Positions 15,401 through 28,687 of a stretch of 57,500 nt of DNA are shown one piece after another (position 1 is the stretch's first letter; every line of letters starts with the position of its first letter). This DNA is from Hirudo medicinalis (lineage: Eukaryota; Annelida; Clitellata; Hirudinida; Hirudinidae): the NCBI GenBank assembly GCA_011800805.1, contig MPNW01000164.1, positions 7,775-65,274 of the forward strand, written 5' to 3'. A program made the position numbers and the translations under genes. The notes under the pieces were generated by a model. It was not told the origin of the DNA. It was given only the letters and a program-made list of their open reading frames with translations, and made no database searches.

Positions 15401-18400
15401 AGTGAGCGATGCATAAATGTTTTGAATATTTTGTGAGCAATTTCCTTCATGCAATCTACTTACAGCCACCCAGACCAAACAGGTCTTGTCCTCCAGTCCC
15501 TCAAGAAATTCCGGAAGGTAGACATTTTGCAAGCTAAATAAGTCGTGATTTTTTATTATAAATATCAGCATTACAATAGAGTATCAAAATTGCAATAGTG
15601 TATCAGCATCACAATAGTGTATCAGTATTGTTAGAGAGTTATTACAATTGTGTAAAGTTTGAATATTTAAACGAGCAATTTTTAGCAGCACATTTAACAA
15701 CTAAGCACAACATAATTTTTTTATATTTTTAAAACTAAAAGATTCATTACCTGTCTAACGTTTTGTGAACTCATTAACATAGCATTATTTATGAAAAAAA
15801 ATTAATCGGCGATAGCAACCTGTACGCACGACAAGCGAATGATTATTGGGGCAAGACGATCGTTGAATAATAGTCTCACATTCGGCACGAGATTAGTACA
15901 TTCGAAGATCAATTCTGAATTTTCCAGAAATGTACGAATCTGTGGAACCAAGAACGAGTGCTTCATCGACACCCGAACCAGCAATCTTCAACAAGTTGGT
16001 CTCGGCTCTCAAAGCAAAAAATCTAACGAAACAGTCAAACAAACCCGAGATCGTTATATCAAGTTTGAATCTGGAATTGTTTTAGACGAGTAATTCATTC
16101 ATAAAAGAAAGAGGTGACTATAACTACAACTAACTTTAACATTAATAAGGGAGTGCTAATTTAATCAGTATCATTTTCATGGAATCAATGAAGCTCAAAA
16201 TCAGGAATAAAAATAAGTTTAGAAATTTGTGCAATGCATAATTACAACATAACCATAATTATAAGGCTGTTTATGTAGACGAGGTAGGCCTTTTTTTTAG
16301 ACGTTTTAGGGCATGAACTGCTTGTACAATCGAGTCATCTTCGCATTGTAGCACCTGAAACTCCCGAGGTAGACACCTACGAGATTGAAGATTCGCCACC
16401 ACTTTCTCGCAAAAACCAATTCACAAGAAAATTACCTGGTAAGACATTCCTATTAGTAGTTTGTTGTCATTAATGTTTTTGAATGACAATAACAACAATG
16501 GTAACAATAGCATTAATAAAACATAAATAATTATAATATTATTAATATAGTTATTATAATAATAATAATTATTTTTATTAAAACAATAATATTTTAATGA
16601 TATAATTATTAATTGATTGCATGTCATTATTTTAATGTTATCATCATTAAACGTAGAAATTCCTGCCAGCGATGACGTACTTGGCAACGGTGAGTCAAAC
16701 AGCTGCTTGCATAACCTCCGTGTAACCTGAAATTCCGGGTTATAAGTTGTCAACTCATGTCTTAATTTCTCGTTGACAGAAGATTATGAAATTTCTGATG
16801 AACCTCCAACCATCCCTAATTTCTCGAGCGACAGGAAATTTTCAGGAACAACTTTCGATTCTTTGAAATCGAGGAAACTTCCACCGACTCCAGGTCCATA
16901 GAGATTTGAAGCTGTCGATGATTATTATTATCATTAAATATAATATTATTAAATCTATACATGACATAACGTGATTATTATTATTGTTATTAAATGTAAT
17001 ATTCTTAAATCCATAAAATGATAAAACATGCATAAATAACACATATTTTAAATGAACATATTCTGCAATTTCTAACTTCGACTTAGTTAGAGGAAATGGA
17101 AATAATTTGGAATCATCGCTTTAAAATCTTTCAAGCGAAATTTTCATTGATTAAAATGACTTAATGGATTATTAATTATTCACCTAATGTACTGTTAAAT
17201 CCCAGTAAGACATGGAATTCAATAAGAATAAAAAGTGAATGTGATTCATGAATGAATGGACGACCGAATGAATGTCATCAGGTCAAACAGTTAATCCCGA
17301 CCAAACAGTGATACCTCCATCGAGGGTGAGTCCATCTCCGAGAAGGAACAAGCCCCCACCGCCGGATCCAGAACAAGAACAACGTTTGCCTTCTTTTTTT
17401 TCTTTGCAAATAGATTTTGCCATTTGCCCCTTTGCTAATGGTTTTGTTGCTAATGGCTTTTATATCTTGCAGTTTGCAATAGTTGCTAATTTTTCTGTAC
17501 TACAACGTTATTCATTTGTTGATAAATAAATACTTGCTATTATCATCATCATCATTATTATTATTGTTGTTGCTGTTGTTGTTCTCATCATTGTCGTCGT
17601 CATCATCACCATTATTATTATTGTTATTATTTTTTTAAAATTATTATTATTATTAAGGGTTCTGTAAATGTAAACTCATTACAACAATTACAACTAAGCG
17701 AGCAAGATAATGAATTAATATTAGTAAGTTAAAAATGCCTGTGCGAATGAATGATGGACTTTTACTCACACATGATGTAACTGTTCACCTACAATTACAA
17801 CCAGCAACTGCACAGTCATATTTTTAATAGACAACCAAGAATTGAAAGACGACTCCCCTCCACAGCCACCTTCGGTCAGCAAAAAACCCAGCAACAAATC
17901 GAAATCCCCGAACACCATTCAGAAGGAAATTCCAAAAACCGTCGAAGAAGTTGATTCAGCGTTGAAGGTGAAGCAGCGAGGAGTCCCTTACGCACATGTC
18001 ACGCCGAAGAACAAAGATGCTGGTGAGCAAAATGGCGGATAACATTTCAGTCATTAAGTGCTTTAAATGGTTATAACTTCATAAGGGCTTCATTTCAACT
18101 TCATTGTGGTTGAAATTGTCGTAAAAGTAGTCGATGTGTGGGATGTAGGCATTAGCCTGATCACCCAATGAGTTTATAGAATTTACATTTCAGCTTGGTG
18201 TAATATTATTTCTTGGGTTGATATGATAAGATAATTAAGCATGAAGAAGCATTTTGTTGTTTGGCGATTGTAATAAATGAATGTGAGGAGGAATTAAGGA
18301 GTGTTTAACAAGTAGCTATCTTTTTGGAGTTGTGATAACATGCTAACCAGTTTCTTGGTAGTTATCAACACTGTAATGTAATAATCTCACCACAATAACG

Positions 18401-21257
18401 AATAATGGACAAAAAAAATTATACGCACGCGTTTGTTAAGTTTTTATGGCAATAAATTTCTTTGACGGGAGACGCAAGTGCTTCTCTTCCCTTACCTTTC
18501 GGGAGGAAAATTCTTAAGCCAAACTTCATTCCAACTGGAAAGAAGCCACCTCCAGAAAGCAAACAATCTTCGTTCTCAAAATCAACATCATTTCTTCAGA
18601 AACAAATGACGGCAAAAAGTATTCCTTCTGGGAATAATTCTGCCGAGGATGTTGAAGCAGAACGAATAGGTTTACAAATCACAATTTAAATCTATTGCCT
18701 CAACAAATCCTAACAATTAGTAGATTATTTAAAGAAATAATTAAGTGTTAAATCAAAAAAATAAATAATTTATAGAATATTTAATGTTCTATCAATAGTT
18801 GAAAAGGAAAGCATCAAACCAGTCAGAAACAATTATTGGAAGCACACTCCTCCAAAAATGCAAACACAAATTCCCACTTCAGGTCAGTTATTGCCTCAAA
18901 ATTTTCATGAAGGTAACAAACCATTAAAATGTAAAGAAATAATTTCCATCATTGTTACACAATAAACGAAACATTTTTTTAGAATTTTTTTCTTAGCTGA
19001 AAAAATTAATTAAAACTTCTTTCGTTAGCTGGCACAAATTCTTCGGAAAAACCTACCAAAGTCAACTACCCCATGCATGTTCCTCTAAAACTCCTCTCCC
19101 ATACGGTTGGACAAAACCAGGATGATGTCTCAAATGGTAGACAAATCACAAATTCAAAAAATGTTTCAAAATGTTATAATTCTATGAACACTATAACTTT
19201 TTTAATTCCACATTTAAATTTTCTACAGCAAATGAAGAAAATTCCATTCTAGCGGATGCCATAAACAAACTGAAAGGCTTTAAAGGCATAACGGCCAAGA
19301 AACAAGATGACGACAAGCCTGGTGAAAGAAAGTTTCATGGACTGTCGTCAAAACAGACAAATCAAGGAAGTGCATCTCAGGCAGATGTTTCTCCTTACCA
19401 CAAAGAACAACGGACCAGAAACCTTCCCTCAGTTCCCGACTCAAGGAATAAAAAAGAACATGGAAAGAAAACTCCGCCATCAAATGAGAAGGTATTGGCA
19501 AAGTCAGATGCGAAATCTAATATTTCCGATTTAGTGAACAAATTAGAAAAACAGGGCCACTTTGCTAAAGTAAGTTCGTCAGATTCTGGCGCAGACAACA
19601 AACCCGATCTTAAAAGCTGTTCCGCAGTCGCTAAAAATATCAACCCACCAGGAACAGACAATTCATTCGGAAAGAACGTCAGAGAGAAAGGATTTAAGGA
19701 TAAAAAAGTACCTGAAAGTGGAAGTCCACTGTCGAAGTGTTGGAACAAATATCATAGCGAGGAGAAGCTTATTAAGGAAGAACCGATAAAACAGTCGAGT
19801 GTCGGGGAGACAAAAATTGGAAAGAGAAATTTGATGCATTCAAATACGCTCCCAAAACCAGTCGTTCCGTCGAGAAGTCCCGTTGTTCCTGGCAAACCAA
19901 AGACGGTTAGCAAAGCGGTTAAGGGTCGGCTAGTTAAGAAAGTTTGGTCTTGAATTCTTGCTTGAAATCGGTGGCTTGAAATCCTGAAAGGGTTCAATTA
20001 GTTGTGGAGGTTGAACGTAGATTTAAAAGCGAATGAAATGATTTTCTGATTGTGTTTTCTGGCACTTAATTGTTTTCTGAGAAGATCGCTTACGTTTCAG
20101 TTTCACATTTAGATTTAGTTAAGTAATAAAGTCATTCTCTGATTTTTTTGAAAATCAATTCTTTCGCCATCTGACACCATTCACCGTCAGTTTCATTGCC
20201 TTCAGTGCATTCTTCAAGACAAATGTTTCAAGCTTTCATCATCAAATATTTAAGTCTTCGATTCATTCTTTAAATCTGTCTGAAAAGCGACAGCAAGGCA
20301 TGGATTTGAGTAAGCTTCAAAAAGATCACTACTAGCGTGCGAGTGAATGACGTCTGCTTTGATTTTCGATATCCAGGTGTCCCCTAAAGACTGCTTGGAG
20401 GATTGTTCCTGGTACTTGCCGGAAGTTTCGCGACCCGATGCGGAAAAGAAGTTACGATCAATCGGAAAGGTTAATAATATTAATATAATAACACAGTGTT
20501 ATGACGCATAAACTTCATTAACAAAGTTAAGACTGGGCAAGTTAAGGCAACTCGTTTTATTTCCGTTTGCCTTGTCTTCAAGCCATATTCGATGGCCACT
20601 AAAGTGGGAATTTTAATGGGAAGATAAGTATTTCTTTAGAAAAAAATGAACGAGGGCTTGGAATTGCAAGAATATTTATTTGTTTAGTTTTACTTTCTGT
20701 TGGTCATTCAAATCGAGAATTTGCCTAATTGAATCCATTGCTGAATGACTAATTTTTTAAAACATTAAACGATTACGAGCTTCATTTGACAAGCATGTTA
20801 ATGACAGTAATTAGTCAAGAATCACTCCAAAAAAGAAGATATTCGAGTTCTGCGTCTGTTTCAGGATGGAGCATTTTTGGTTCGAAACAGTCAGCGTGGA
20901 GCTTCTTTAACTCCATATTCACTCTCTCTCCTCGACTCGGGTAGGATTTACAACCTGCAGATACGTAAGCGAAGCGATAACAGATATGCAATTGGATCCG
21001 AAAAGGCAGAAGAGCAGGTAACATAATGTTTGAGTACTTGATTACATTATCTGAAATATGTGCTGGAGTTGATAACGTGCACATAATTCGCAATTGCATC
21101 ACGATAAGTAAAGGTGTGAATTCCTTAACATCTCATTCAAATTACTCGGCAGTCTTTTGATAACCTCATGGAAATGGTCTCCTACCATGCAACTGTTCCC
21201 ATCGAAATTATGGGCGGTGGGAGCAAAGTATATCTCCTCCATCCTGCACTCAAATGA
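12442..21257 (+). CDS. SLP-76/BLNK-like adaptor with C-terminal SH2 domain
   Basis: About 20 exons, roughly 915 residues: 12442-12449, 13384-13441, 13805-13838, 14007-14095, 14241-14384, 14645-14734, 15034-15138, 15466-15517, 15928-about 16062, about 16301-16438, 16657-16689, 16780-16893, 17282-17383, 17831-18022, 18472-18669, 18799-18882, 19029-19136, 19229-19941, 20377-20469, 20865-21017, 21153-21257. No enzyme domain is seen. The N-terminal half carries acidic tyrosine sites: 'DEDIYLNES', 'SYEELDE', 'EDYESIDS', 'MYESVEP', 'TYEIEDSPP' and 'DYEISDEPP'. Proline-rich stretches ('LPPLPPR', 'NKPPPPDPE', 'GKKPPPESK') could bind SH3 domains. The last three exons encode an SH2 domain with 'WYLPEVSRPDAEKKL', 'GAFLVRNS' (the phosphate-binding Arg) and 'YNLQIRKRSDNRYAIG', closest to SLP-76/BLNK/CLNK. 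Predicted to be a scaffold phosphorylated by tyrosine kinases. No SAM domain is seen. The 16062/16301 boundary is uncertain. Splicing from the long exon at 19941 to SH2 is phase 0; reading on instead gives a stop at 19951-19953. Confidence 0.85.
17537..17660. repeat. ATC/ATT/GTT microsatellite in adaptor gene intron
   Basis: Imperfect triplet repeats (TCA, TTA, GTT) fill this intronic stretch. Confidence 0.8.
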
Positions 21258-21847
21258 GGTGTTGCAATTGCCACCAACTGAAAGGATCACGACTGATTTT
21301 GCATTCTAAACTTTTCAATTCAATGTCGCCATCTTAAAACTTCTACGTACTCACTCTTGTTGCCTTGTTGCTTATGAGATGTTTTTGTCAATTATTAATG
21401 TTTTTAATGACAACGTCGCTTTAGCGAACGAATAAGTTATGAGAGAAGAATTTATTTATTCAGTTTTTTCACGTGACCTGTTCAAAGATGAGATGTTTTT
21501 TTTCCTTTTTATAATGTATTATTTTTGTTACAAATGTGCACTTTTTTGTCGAATACAAATGGAAGAAAGACGAAAATGAAGGTAAAAACGCCGTATCGAC
21601 AGCTCACGATCACAACTCAGTAGCACAAGTGCATTGCTTGATTCAAGTGGCACCTTTAACAACTCAAGAAGAAAAAACTGTTACTTTGATCCACACCAGA
21701 CAACTTCACAAGAGATTGTTATCAGAAAAGCACATCTTGAATCAAAAAGAATTTCTTCCTCCGACAATGTAAGACAAAGAGGCCATGTCCACAATCTTTT
21801 CTGAACTACTAGGTTTCAATTCAAGTGCAGGCCAGATGGAAATAAGA
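21258..21847. other. tail-to-tail spacer, adaptor gene / CABLES
   Basis: 590 bp between two convergent stops, holding the 3' UTRs. TTTATT at 21451-21456 (AATAAA on the minus strand) could end the CABLES transcript. No gene is supported here. Confidence 0.5.
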
Positions 21848-24800
21848 TCAGGATGAATAGAGTAGTCGCTGGTAATGAGGATAAATTTCAGAATCTGGAA
21901 CGAGGAGTGAGAACTCGAGCTGAACGAGAACTTGGAACTCGTGGGCCAACATTTCCTCCCTGTGGACTTTGAAGGTCTCCTCAATGCCCTGTTGAAGCAT
22001 TTTAAATGTTACATGATTGATTTTAAGTCAATGCAATTAAGTCATTATCAGAATCTAATTAAAAATTCTAAAGTTTCAATTTTTAAAATCAGAAAAAATA
22101 AAATAAATAAAATCAGAATGCAGCTTAAAATCACAATTTTAAGATCCAAAATATTGTAAGCCATATAAGTTCATTATCAGGATTAGTTAGGATTTCAATG
22201 CTAATTCACATAACTGCAAACAAGCTCCATTGTTCTAAGGTAGAAAAAAAAAACTTAAAATATTTGAACTCTTGTCAAAGACAACCTGACCTGTATGAGT
22301 TTAGTGAGTTCCTGGTGCTTGATGTCGTTCAGCTTGGCAGAAAGGATGAGGCAGGCACATGCAATGCACTTCCGCTTTGGTTTTGTGAGGTAACCCTGTT
22401 TTAGTCAGGTAAGTCATCGATAAATTTTGGTTAGCAATGGTAATAAGGTAAACTCTTTGACTTGTGTAGGTTTTTTGAAAATATAAACAGGATTGTTCAT
22501 TGCATAGCATTACATTCTGTAAGGAGTACTGATTATTTCCTTCAAATATGAAATAGACTGATGCAATTACAGAATCATAAAATAAAATAAAAGCATGAAA
22601 CAGGGAGCCACCTTGAGAATGACCTTCTCGAAGAACACATAAGCCTGAGCAATGTCCCAGAGATCAAGTCCGCACTGAGAATAGAATGTAAACATTGTTA
22701 TTATTATTAATAATTATACAAATAAAAAAATGATATAATAGATGAATAAGAGAACAAAATAAACATGAATGACTTCAATAAGTTCCACTACAAAGCCATT
22801 TTAGGAATCGAAAGTAATTACAAAAATTACTAAAACTTTCTATTCAAAACCATTTCATTAATTCTCCATTAACGAGCAATCACTTGAGCAAGGCATGCAA
22901 AAAGGGTTTGCCTTAAGGTTCGAAAATTCTATACACCTTGGTGTGCGCAATCTTTTTCATGTCCCTTTTGAGGCTCCGTAGCTTGCTGAGAGTCAGCTGG
23001 ATGTGAGGGAACTTCTCTCGGAACTTTTCGTTGAGCTCTTTCTTCAGATCGCTCGGTTTGGCGTAATCTATTATTGATGTCTTTGAAAACAAGTTGTCCA
23101 AATAATAATATGAGGAAAATGTCAATACCATTGAACATAACCAACAAATAATTTAAATGTAAAAATATCTTTCTAACATGATATTTAGCAGCTCTAAGAA
23201 TAGCAACTTCATAAATTTTATTTTTGTTGTAAGTTTGCAAAGGCAACATTTAGCACATTAGTAGCATATTGAGCACATGAATAATAGCTTATCGTAGCAA
23301 TTAGTAAATAATTTAACGACAAAGAATGATTTTTCAGCAAACGAATTCATTTAAAAAAAGTTCCATTCATTGAGCAAATCAGAAAATGGAATGCCAAAGT
23401 ACCATGTAAGAGGGGAACGTCAACAGAGTCCTGTGTTTCCCGGACCTCAGCTCGGGATCGTCCAGCATGTTCGGGTCGTACACGATCTCCTCTGTGGCTT
23501 GGAAGAACTCTGAACAAAGAGAGACATCGCATAATGCAGAAACATCATTAGTTGTTAACTAATAATAATTCTCTTAATAACTTTCTTTGTGCACATTCAT
23601 GAGCATTGAATATTCAATGTTATTTAATAGCATTACAAAGCCAATGTAAGCTTGATAAGTAATTTACTGGCAAATTACTGCATGTGACAATGTGCAAGCC
23701 TTAATTGTAATAAAAAGAAAGCGTAATTTGAATAAATCGCATTAATTTTTCAAATAAATTCAAGTAAAGGTGATTGATTTTTAAATTTCAGTAGATTTTC
23801 CTTGTTCCACTATAAAGTCAGAATTGCAGGAAATCAGAAACTTCATCAGTAAAGCCACAGAAGTGAATTCAAATAGAAACCCAATGACTAACAGTGCATT
23901 CAATCCTGAAATCTCTAACTTAGAAGCATGCCATGCCATGAGAAGTAACTAATGAAGGGCAACAAAATGTTCAGCAGCACTTTGAGCAACATTTGAAATC
24001 AGGAATCAACAAACCAAAATGACAGATTACATTTCTAGTAATTCACATTGCCGATTTTAAAACCGAGGCAAAACGAAGCCCGTTGAAATCAAGAATAAGA
24101 AGGATGCTAAGAGGCAACAGGAAAGTGCGCAAGATGCTGAAGTGAAAAGAAGGTTTCAAAAGTTGAAGTCCCGGTGCAATTGGCCGACCGCCAAAGCCAA
24201 TACAAGCCCACGACAAAGCTACCTCTATTGGCAGACGCCGGTGCCGTCGACGGTTCCTTGTTTTTGAAAAGCTGAGCACCTGTCGAACTGGAGAGACTGC
24301 GCTTGAACGAGAGCAGTTCTCTGCTCAAGAAAGAGGCTTTCCCTGCCCCCATGTCGGTTGGTTTGAATTCAAATTTAATCATCAGCATCATTGCATCGAA
24401 AGTACTCAACGACCATTCTAGTCATCGACGCTCGGTCTCGATGGGAGATGACAAAATGAATTATGCTGAAAATAGCTCGCAATTCAATGAATCGATTGAT
24501 GTAGAATTGCACTCAGAATCGCAGAGCGAACGCATGCCGCCCGTGTTAGCCGTTCGGACCCGTCGGAAGTGGAAAAATGAAAACCTGGAGAAGAATGGGT
24601 GGAGTCTGTGGAGTTCATGGGAGCTGCTTGGATCGGTTTTGCAATGGTGGCTCGACTCGGGACCAACAGATGAGCGTAGGAAATGCACTGGAATTTAAAA
24701 TGTAAATTTTGTTTCACCACTTTCCATATTTTCATCTGCAGGAGAAAAATATTCGAAATCAATAGATTGTCAAGTAATTATTAATTGTGGAGTAGTACAA

Positions 24801-26647
24801 AATATTAAATCCATAAAAAATATTAAATTCATCGTTAGGAGATTTTAAAATAATCACCGGTTCCTCGTTTGAGATGAGACCCTCCGTTGGAATGTTCTGC
24901 TGACTTCCAGCTCCGGGCAGGGGTTGGTTCTTGTGCACCTGCTCCCTGTAGTGATGTTTAGTAACTTAGGATTGCTAAATCTTTTATCAAAATGTTTATT
25001 GATATTTAAACATTGATTTTAATTGGCTTTAAGTAATTTTTAAATATTCAACTCTGTCCTATGCAGCACTGTAAGCTGCTCATTGAAAAACAACTTTGTT
25101 TACTTCCAAGTCATATTTTCAAATTGAATTACCACTGACCTCTGCTGGTGCTTGTAGGGAATGTTTGAAAAGATGACGAAGGGAGATTTTCTGATGGACC
25201 TCATGACCACCACTCTGATATAATTTATTGGTTAATTGTTAGCTAAAGTTGTCGTCGATGCATTGCTAAATTATTCCATATCTTATTACAAAAACGAACA
25301 AAGACAAATAAAAAAAAGTAAACAACAAATCGACGTTGCAATCATCCAAACGCCGAATCCGATTGTGCAACTCGTTGAAAATGCGGAGACTCCGACGAGA
25401 TAAATTTTCCGCACGACCTGCAGCGATTAGGAGAGAATCGATTTCATAACTGGACATCTGCAGGACCGCCATATTTAAACAAAAGTAATCGACAAAGTAA
25501 CACAACACGACGTAATGAAATCATGTTGAAAATCGAAACAAAACGCATTTTGAAGACAAACCTCCTTCTGAGGATGTTTCCAAGTTTGTTTTGTTTGTGG
25601 AGGGAAAAGTTGGAAGCCTTGTAGCTGATCTGAGAGGACCTGGTTTTGTTGAAGGAATATTCTGAACTCGTCGAACTGAGGGGGGAATGTCTACCCTGCA
25701 GTTGGGAGACAAAGTCACCTGGCAGGAGCAAATGTCAGGTTATTATGCGATAGGAGTGAACGACGGATGGCCAAGTTTAGAAAAAAAAATTGAGATCGTA
25801 TCGAGCGACGGCTTGATTTTCATAAAACAATAAAATTAATGAAAATATTTGGTTTTAGAGGATCGAGGATCATTCTCTGACCTGCCATTTCGTAGGAGGT
25901 GGGCTTTTCCAGCACCTGTTGCGATTCTTCCGACATCGACACAGAAGCGAAGAGGAGCTTCTTCCAACTTGATCTTGTGTGTTCATTCGAGGAAGCAGCA
26001 CTTTTTGCTCTTGATGGTTTTAAGATAAACATCGCCAATGATTTATTTTACTGATTATTAAATTAATAATTTCTCGTTTTTTGACCATTAACAGGCAAAA
26101 TGAGGGAAAAAAAAGCTTTAAAGCTGGAGATTATTTTATTAGAGTATTGTGCTATAGCAATGCTGCCGTAACTTTCAATCATTCAGAGCCAAAGTGAACT
26201 TACAACAATATGATGTGTTAATTGAAAATATTCAATATGCACAGACATTTACAAACATACTCACTTAAGCACAACTTGGAGATCATCAACTGATGCAGGA
26301 ATTGAGTTGAAAAAGTCCCGTGAATTCGTTTCCAAGTTTTCACTCTTGTACCTGACTCTCCCATCTTTGAATTCAATCGTTAATTGATCGTTTTCTGATA
26401 GCTTTGTTGCTTCTTCTGTAGCTATTGTTTCATGGGGTGGACTATTTCTTTCAACAGCCTCGTTTTGTTCTGCATCCTCGTCGGCTTTCAAAGCGGCAGG
26501 TTTGACCAAGTGCTGACAGCTTACCAGTCCCAGCCTACCGTAGTTGGTGTCGCGGTGGGTGCCATCCAGTGATATGTTGGAAAGAAATGACTGAGCTTCT
26601 ATGCGGAGCCGGTGTCGATCTCTATCACTTTGGTAACTCTTGGCCAT
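21848..26647 (-). CDS. CABLES: CABLES: Cdk5/Abl enzyme substrate with cyclin-box fold
   Basis: Twelve exons, all in phase: 26265-26647, 25882-26009, 25562-25718, 25140-25214, 24858-24945, 24585-24687, 24223-24342, 23403-23509, 22937-23080, 22612-22674, 22291-22395, 21848-21988; 537 residues. The family links CDKs with Abl-type kinases and has a C-terminal cyclin-like fold. Landmarks in order: '[14 protein letters not shown]' near the N-terminus; '[15 protein letters not shown]' mid-protein; '[12 protein letters not shown]'; '[18 protein letters not shown]'; '[19 protein letters not shown]'; '[15 protein letters not shown]'; and the cyclin box '[17 protein letters not shown]', '[12 protein letters not shown]', '[16 protein letters not shown]' and '[11 protein letters not shown]', ending where human CABLES ends. 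No frame breaks. An alternative first exon may lie in the third intron. Start is the first Met of the open frame, 550 bp from the divergent RING gene. Confidence 0.93.
25327..25457 (-). CDS. possible alternative first exon of CABLES
   Basis: Inside the intron between CABLES exons 3 and 4 a GC-richer frame starts with ATG ('[14 protein letters not shown]...[10 protein letters not shown]'). It could end at a gttgtt donor in phase 2, exactly the phase needed to join the exon at 25214 ('[12 protein letters not shown]'). It cannot be an internal cassette exon, because a phase-2 entry meets a stop at once. A short-N-terminus isoform is inference only. Confidence 0.3.
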
Positions 26648-27197
26648 TGAGACTCATACTGACAGCTCGCTAATAAAGAGAAAACTTACCGAAGACGTAC
26701 GGGCGAAAGAAATCCAGAAGAAAAACAAACAGCACAAGTGAAGGTGGATTTAATCCAGCAAAAGCAATTCCAAGTCATTTCTAATATTGCATTAATAAGT
26801 TAATAAATGAAATTTATCAGTAATCAACTTATTGACAACAGATTTTATTCACAATTTATTTTTAATAATTCGAAATTTTTGCATAAATTGATTTACTCAT
26901 TTTATTGCAATACAGTTTTATAGAATTTTAAATGTTTAATCAGTATTTTGTTTATTACTATTTATCACTTTGAGACATCATCTTAAGTAAAGCAATAATA
27001 CATTTACCATTTAAAATCTTGTTTATACCAGAAGGCGCGATAAGTAGAATTATCGCTTTCAATTTGACTGTTTATTGTTTAGCGTCTCTAAAATCGTAGA
27101 TTTAATCACAACCCACTGGTAGTATGTTCAAATAAATTCTTTAATATAATGATTGGTTTTGAGACCTGTTACGTAATAAATAAAACTAATTTTAGAA
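26648..27197. promoter_or_regulatory. candidate bidirectional promoter, CABLES / RING gene
   Basis: 550 bp between divergent start codons. It must carry the 5' ends of at least one transcript. No named motif is recognised. Confidence 0.4.
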
Positions 27198-28626
27198 ATG
27201 CCACGACGAAAAGCAGCCCAGAAAAGGAAAGCCGAACCAGAAGTTCCAAATGAAAAACAAGATGATTTGAGGTGACCCAGTCGTTGATTTGTTGCATTAA
27301 AAGAAGTTTGAAAATGGTCTAAGAAAACCAATAAATGCCTTGCAGTATCAGGGACTTCCTTGATCCAGAGTCTGTGAGTCAACACCTCTTCTGCTCCATC
27401 TGTCAGGAGGTTTATGTCAATCCTCAAAGGGCTCCATGTGGTCACAGCTATTGCAAAATAGTAAGTGTGGTCATTCAAAGTGGGAATTTAGACTTAAGTG
27501 TTGAATCATTAGTTTTGTATACAATTCATGTGCAAAAATATGCTCGAAATATTGAATATTGTCATTTCCAGTGCATTGAAACATGGCTGGCAAACAGCAA
27601 GTCATGCCCTGAAGACAGGTAATTGAATTTCAAGTGAACTACTCAAAAAATAATTTTATTTTGTACTTGATTTTGCCCTTGCACACTTGTAGTCAGTTTA
27701 TTTCATAACTTTTTTCACAAAATGTTACATCTAAATTACATCACAATTACTTAATAAACATTGTTTAATAAAATAATTTTTCTGTGATTACTTAACTTAT
27801 CTTCAAAGTTATTTTCTCGTCCAGGACGACGTTGCACCCGAAGAACCTGCATCACGACTTCATCCTGGAAAACATCATCATGGATCAGAAGGTTGTTTGC
27901 TTGGAGCATTCAGTTTTTGTGCTTTTAACTGATTGTAATCTGTGCCATTTGACGTATTTTAGTTAACATTTGTATTACACAAAGGTGATGCTTCTGTTAC
28001 TTGCATGTTTTTTTTGAGTTTATTAAGCACAATAGTAAAGATCTTTTTGATTTATTCACAAATTTATGCCATTTTTTTTAACTCATTTCAAATCTGTTTT
28101 CGTTCGAAGAAACATTTTTATTGAAGTAAATATTCAGGTGGCTTGTCCTCATCGTGTACTGGGCTGCTCCTACATTGGGCCTCTGTCCATCCTTAGGATC
28201 CACATAAAGGAGTGTTCCTTCAATCCATCCTTCATACCTGGATTCTTGAAGGATGAGATGATAAAATTGACACAAAATGATAAGAAGGGTAAGTTTAAGT
28301 GATATTTAAGCTCGTATTTCATTTTTATTTTTGCAGTAAATTGTTGAATATTACGAATCATGTCATTCCTGAACAAGTGGAGCGAGGGGATGGATTTTGT
28401 GCAGAAAAAGATTTACATGTCGGGATTTTGACGATTCTCTTGAATCGGTTTTTATTCGTATTTTTCAGACGAGGAAGGAGAGCTCGAGGCTGCGTACGTC
28501 CCTTTGAAGATGAGGATTTTCCAGGCGGGAGGTTCGAAGAGGGAGAACTTGATCAAGGCCTTCGACAAGCCCGACGATCCGACGGAGAAGTTGAGGAAGC
28601 TCGTGGAGCTGATCGACGACGACTGA
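27198..28626 (+). CDS. small RING-finger, TRAF-type zinc-finger E3 ligase
   Basis: Six exons, all in phase: 27198-27271, 27346-27460, 27572-27618, 27825-27891, 28138-28288, 28469-28626; 203 residues. A basic N-terminus ('MPRRKAAQKRKAEPE') is followed by a RING: 'FCSICQEVYVNPQ', 'APCGHSYCKICIETW' and 'SCPEDR', with Asp in place of the last zinc-binding Cys, as in TRAF6-type rings. Next comes a TRAF/SIAH-like zinc finger ('VACPHRVLGCSY', 'LRIHIKEC') and a charged C-terminus ending 'DDD'. The arrangement resembles the N-terminal half of NRDP1/RNF151/TRAF proteins without a MATH domain. Likely a ubiquitin ligase; partner and substrate unknown. AATAAA at 28682-28687 lies 56 nt past the stop. Confidence 0.85.
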
Positions 28627-28681
28627 GTTTAACGAGTGCAGACTGCGGAATTGTTTTAAGTACATGCCCCTATTGTTTTTA

Positions 28682-28687
28682 AATAAA
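28682..28687 (+). terminator. polyadenylation signal AATAAA of RING gene
   Basis: Canonical hexamer 56 nt after the stop codon. Confidence 0.6.

Noticed and set aside
24303..24698. 131-codon plus-strand frame opposite CABLES
   Set aside because: Lies antisense to two in-phase CABLES exons and has no family resemblance.
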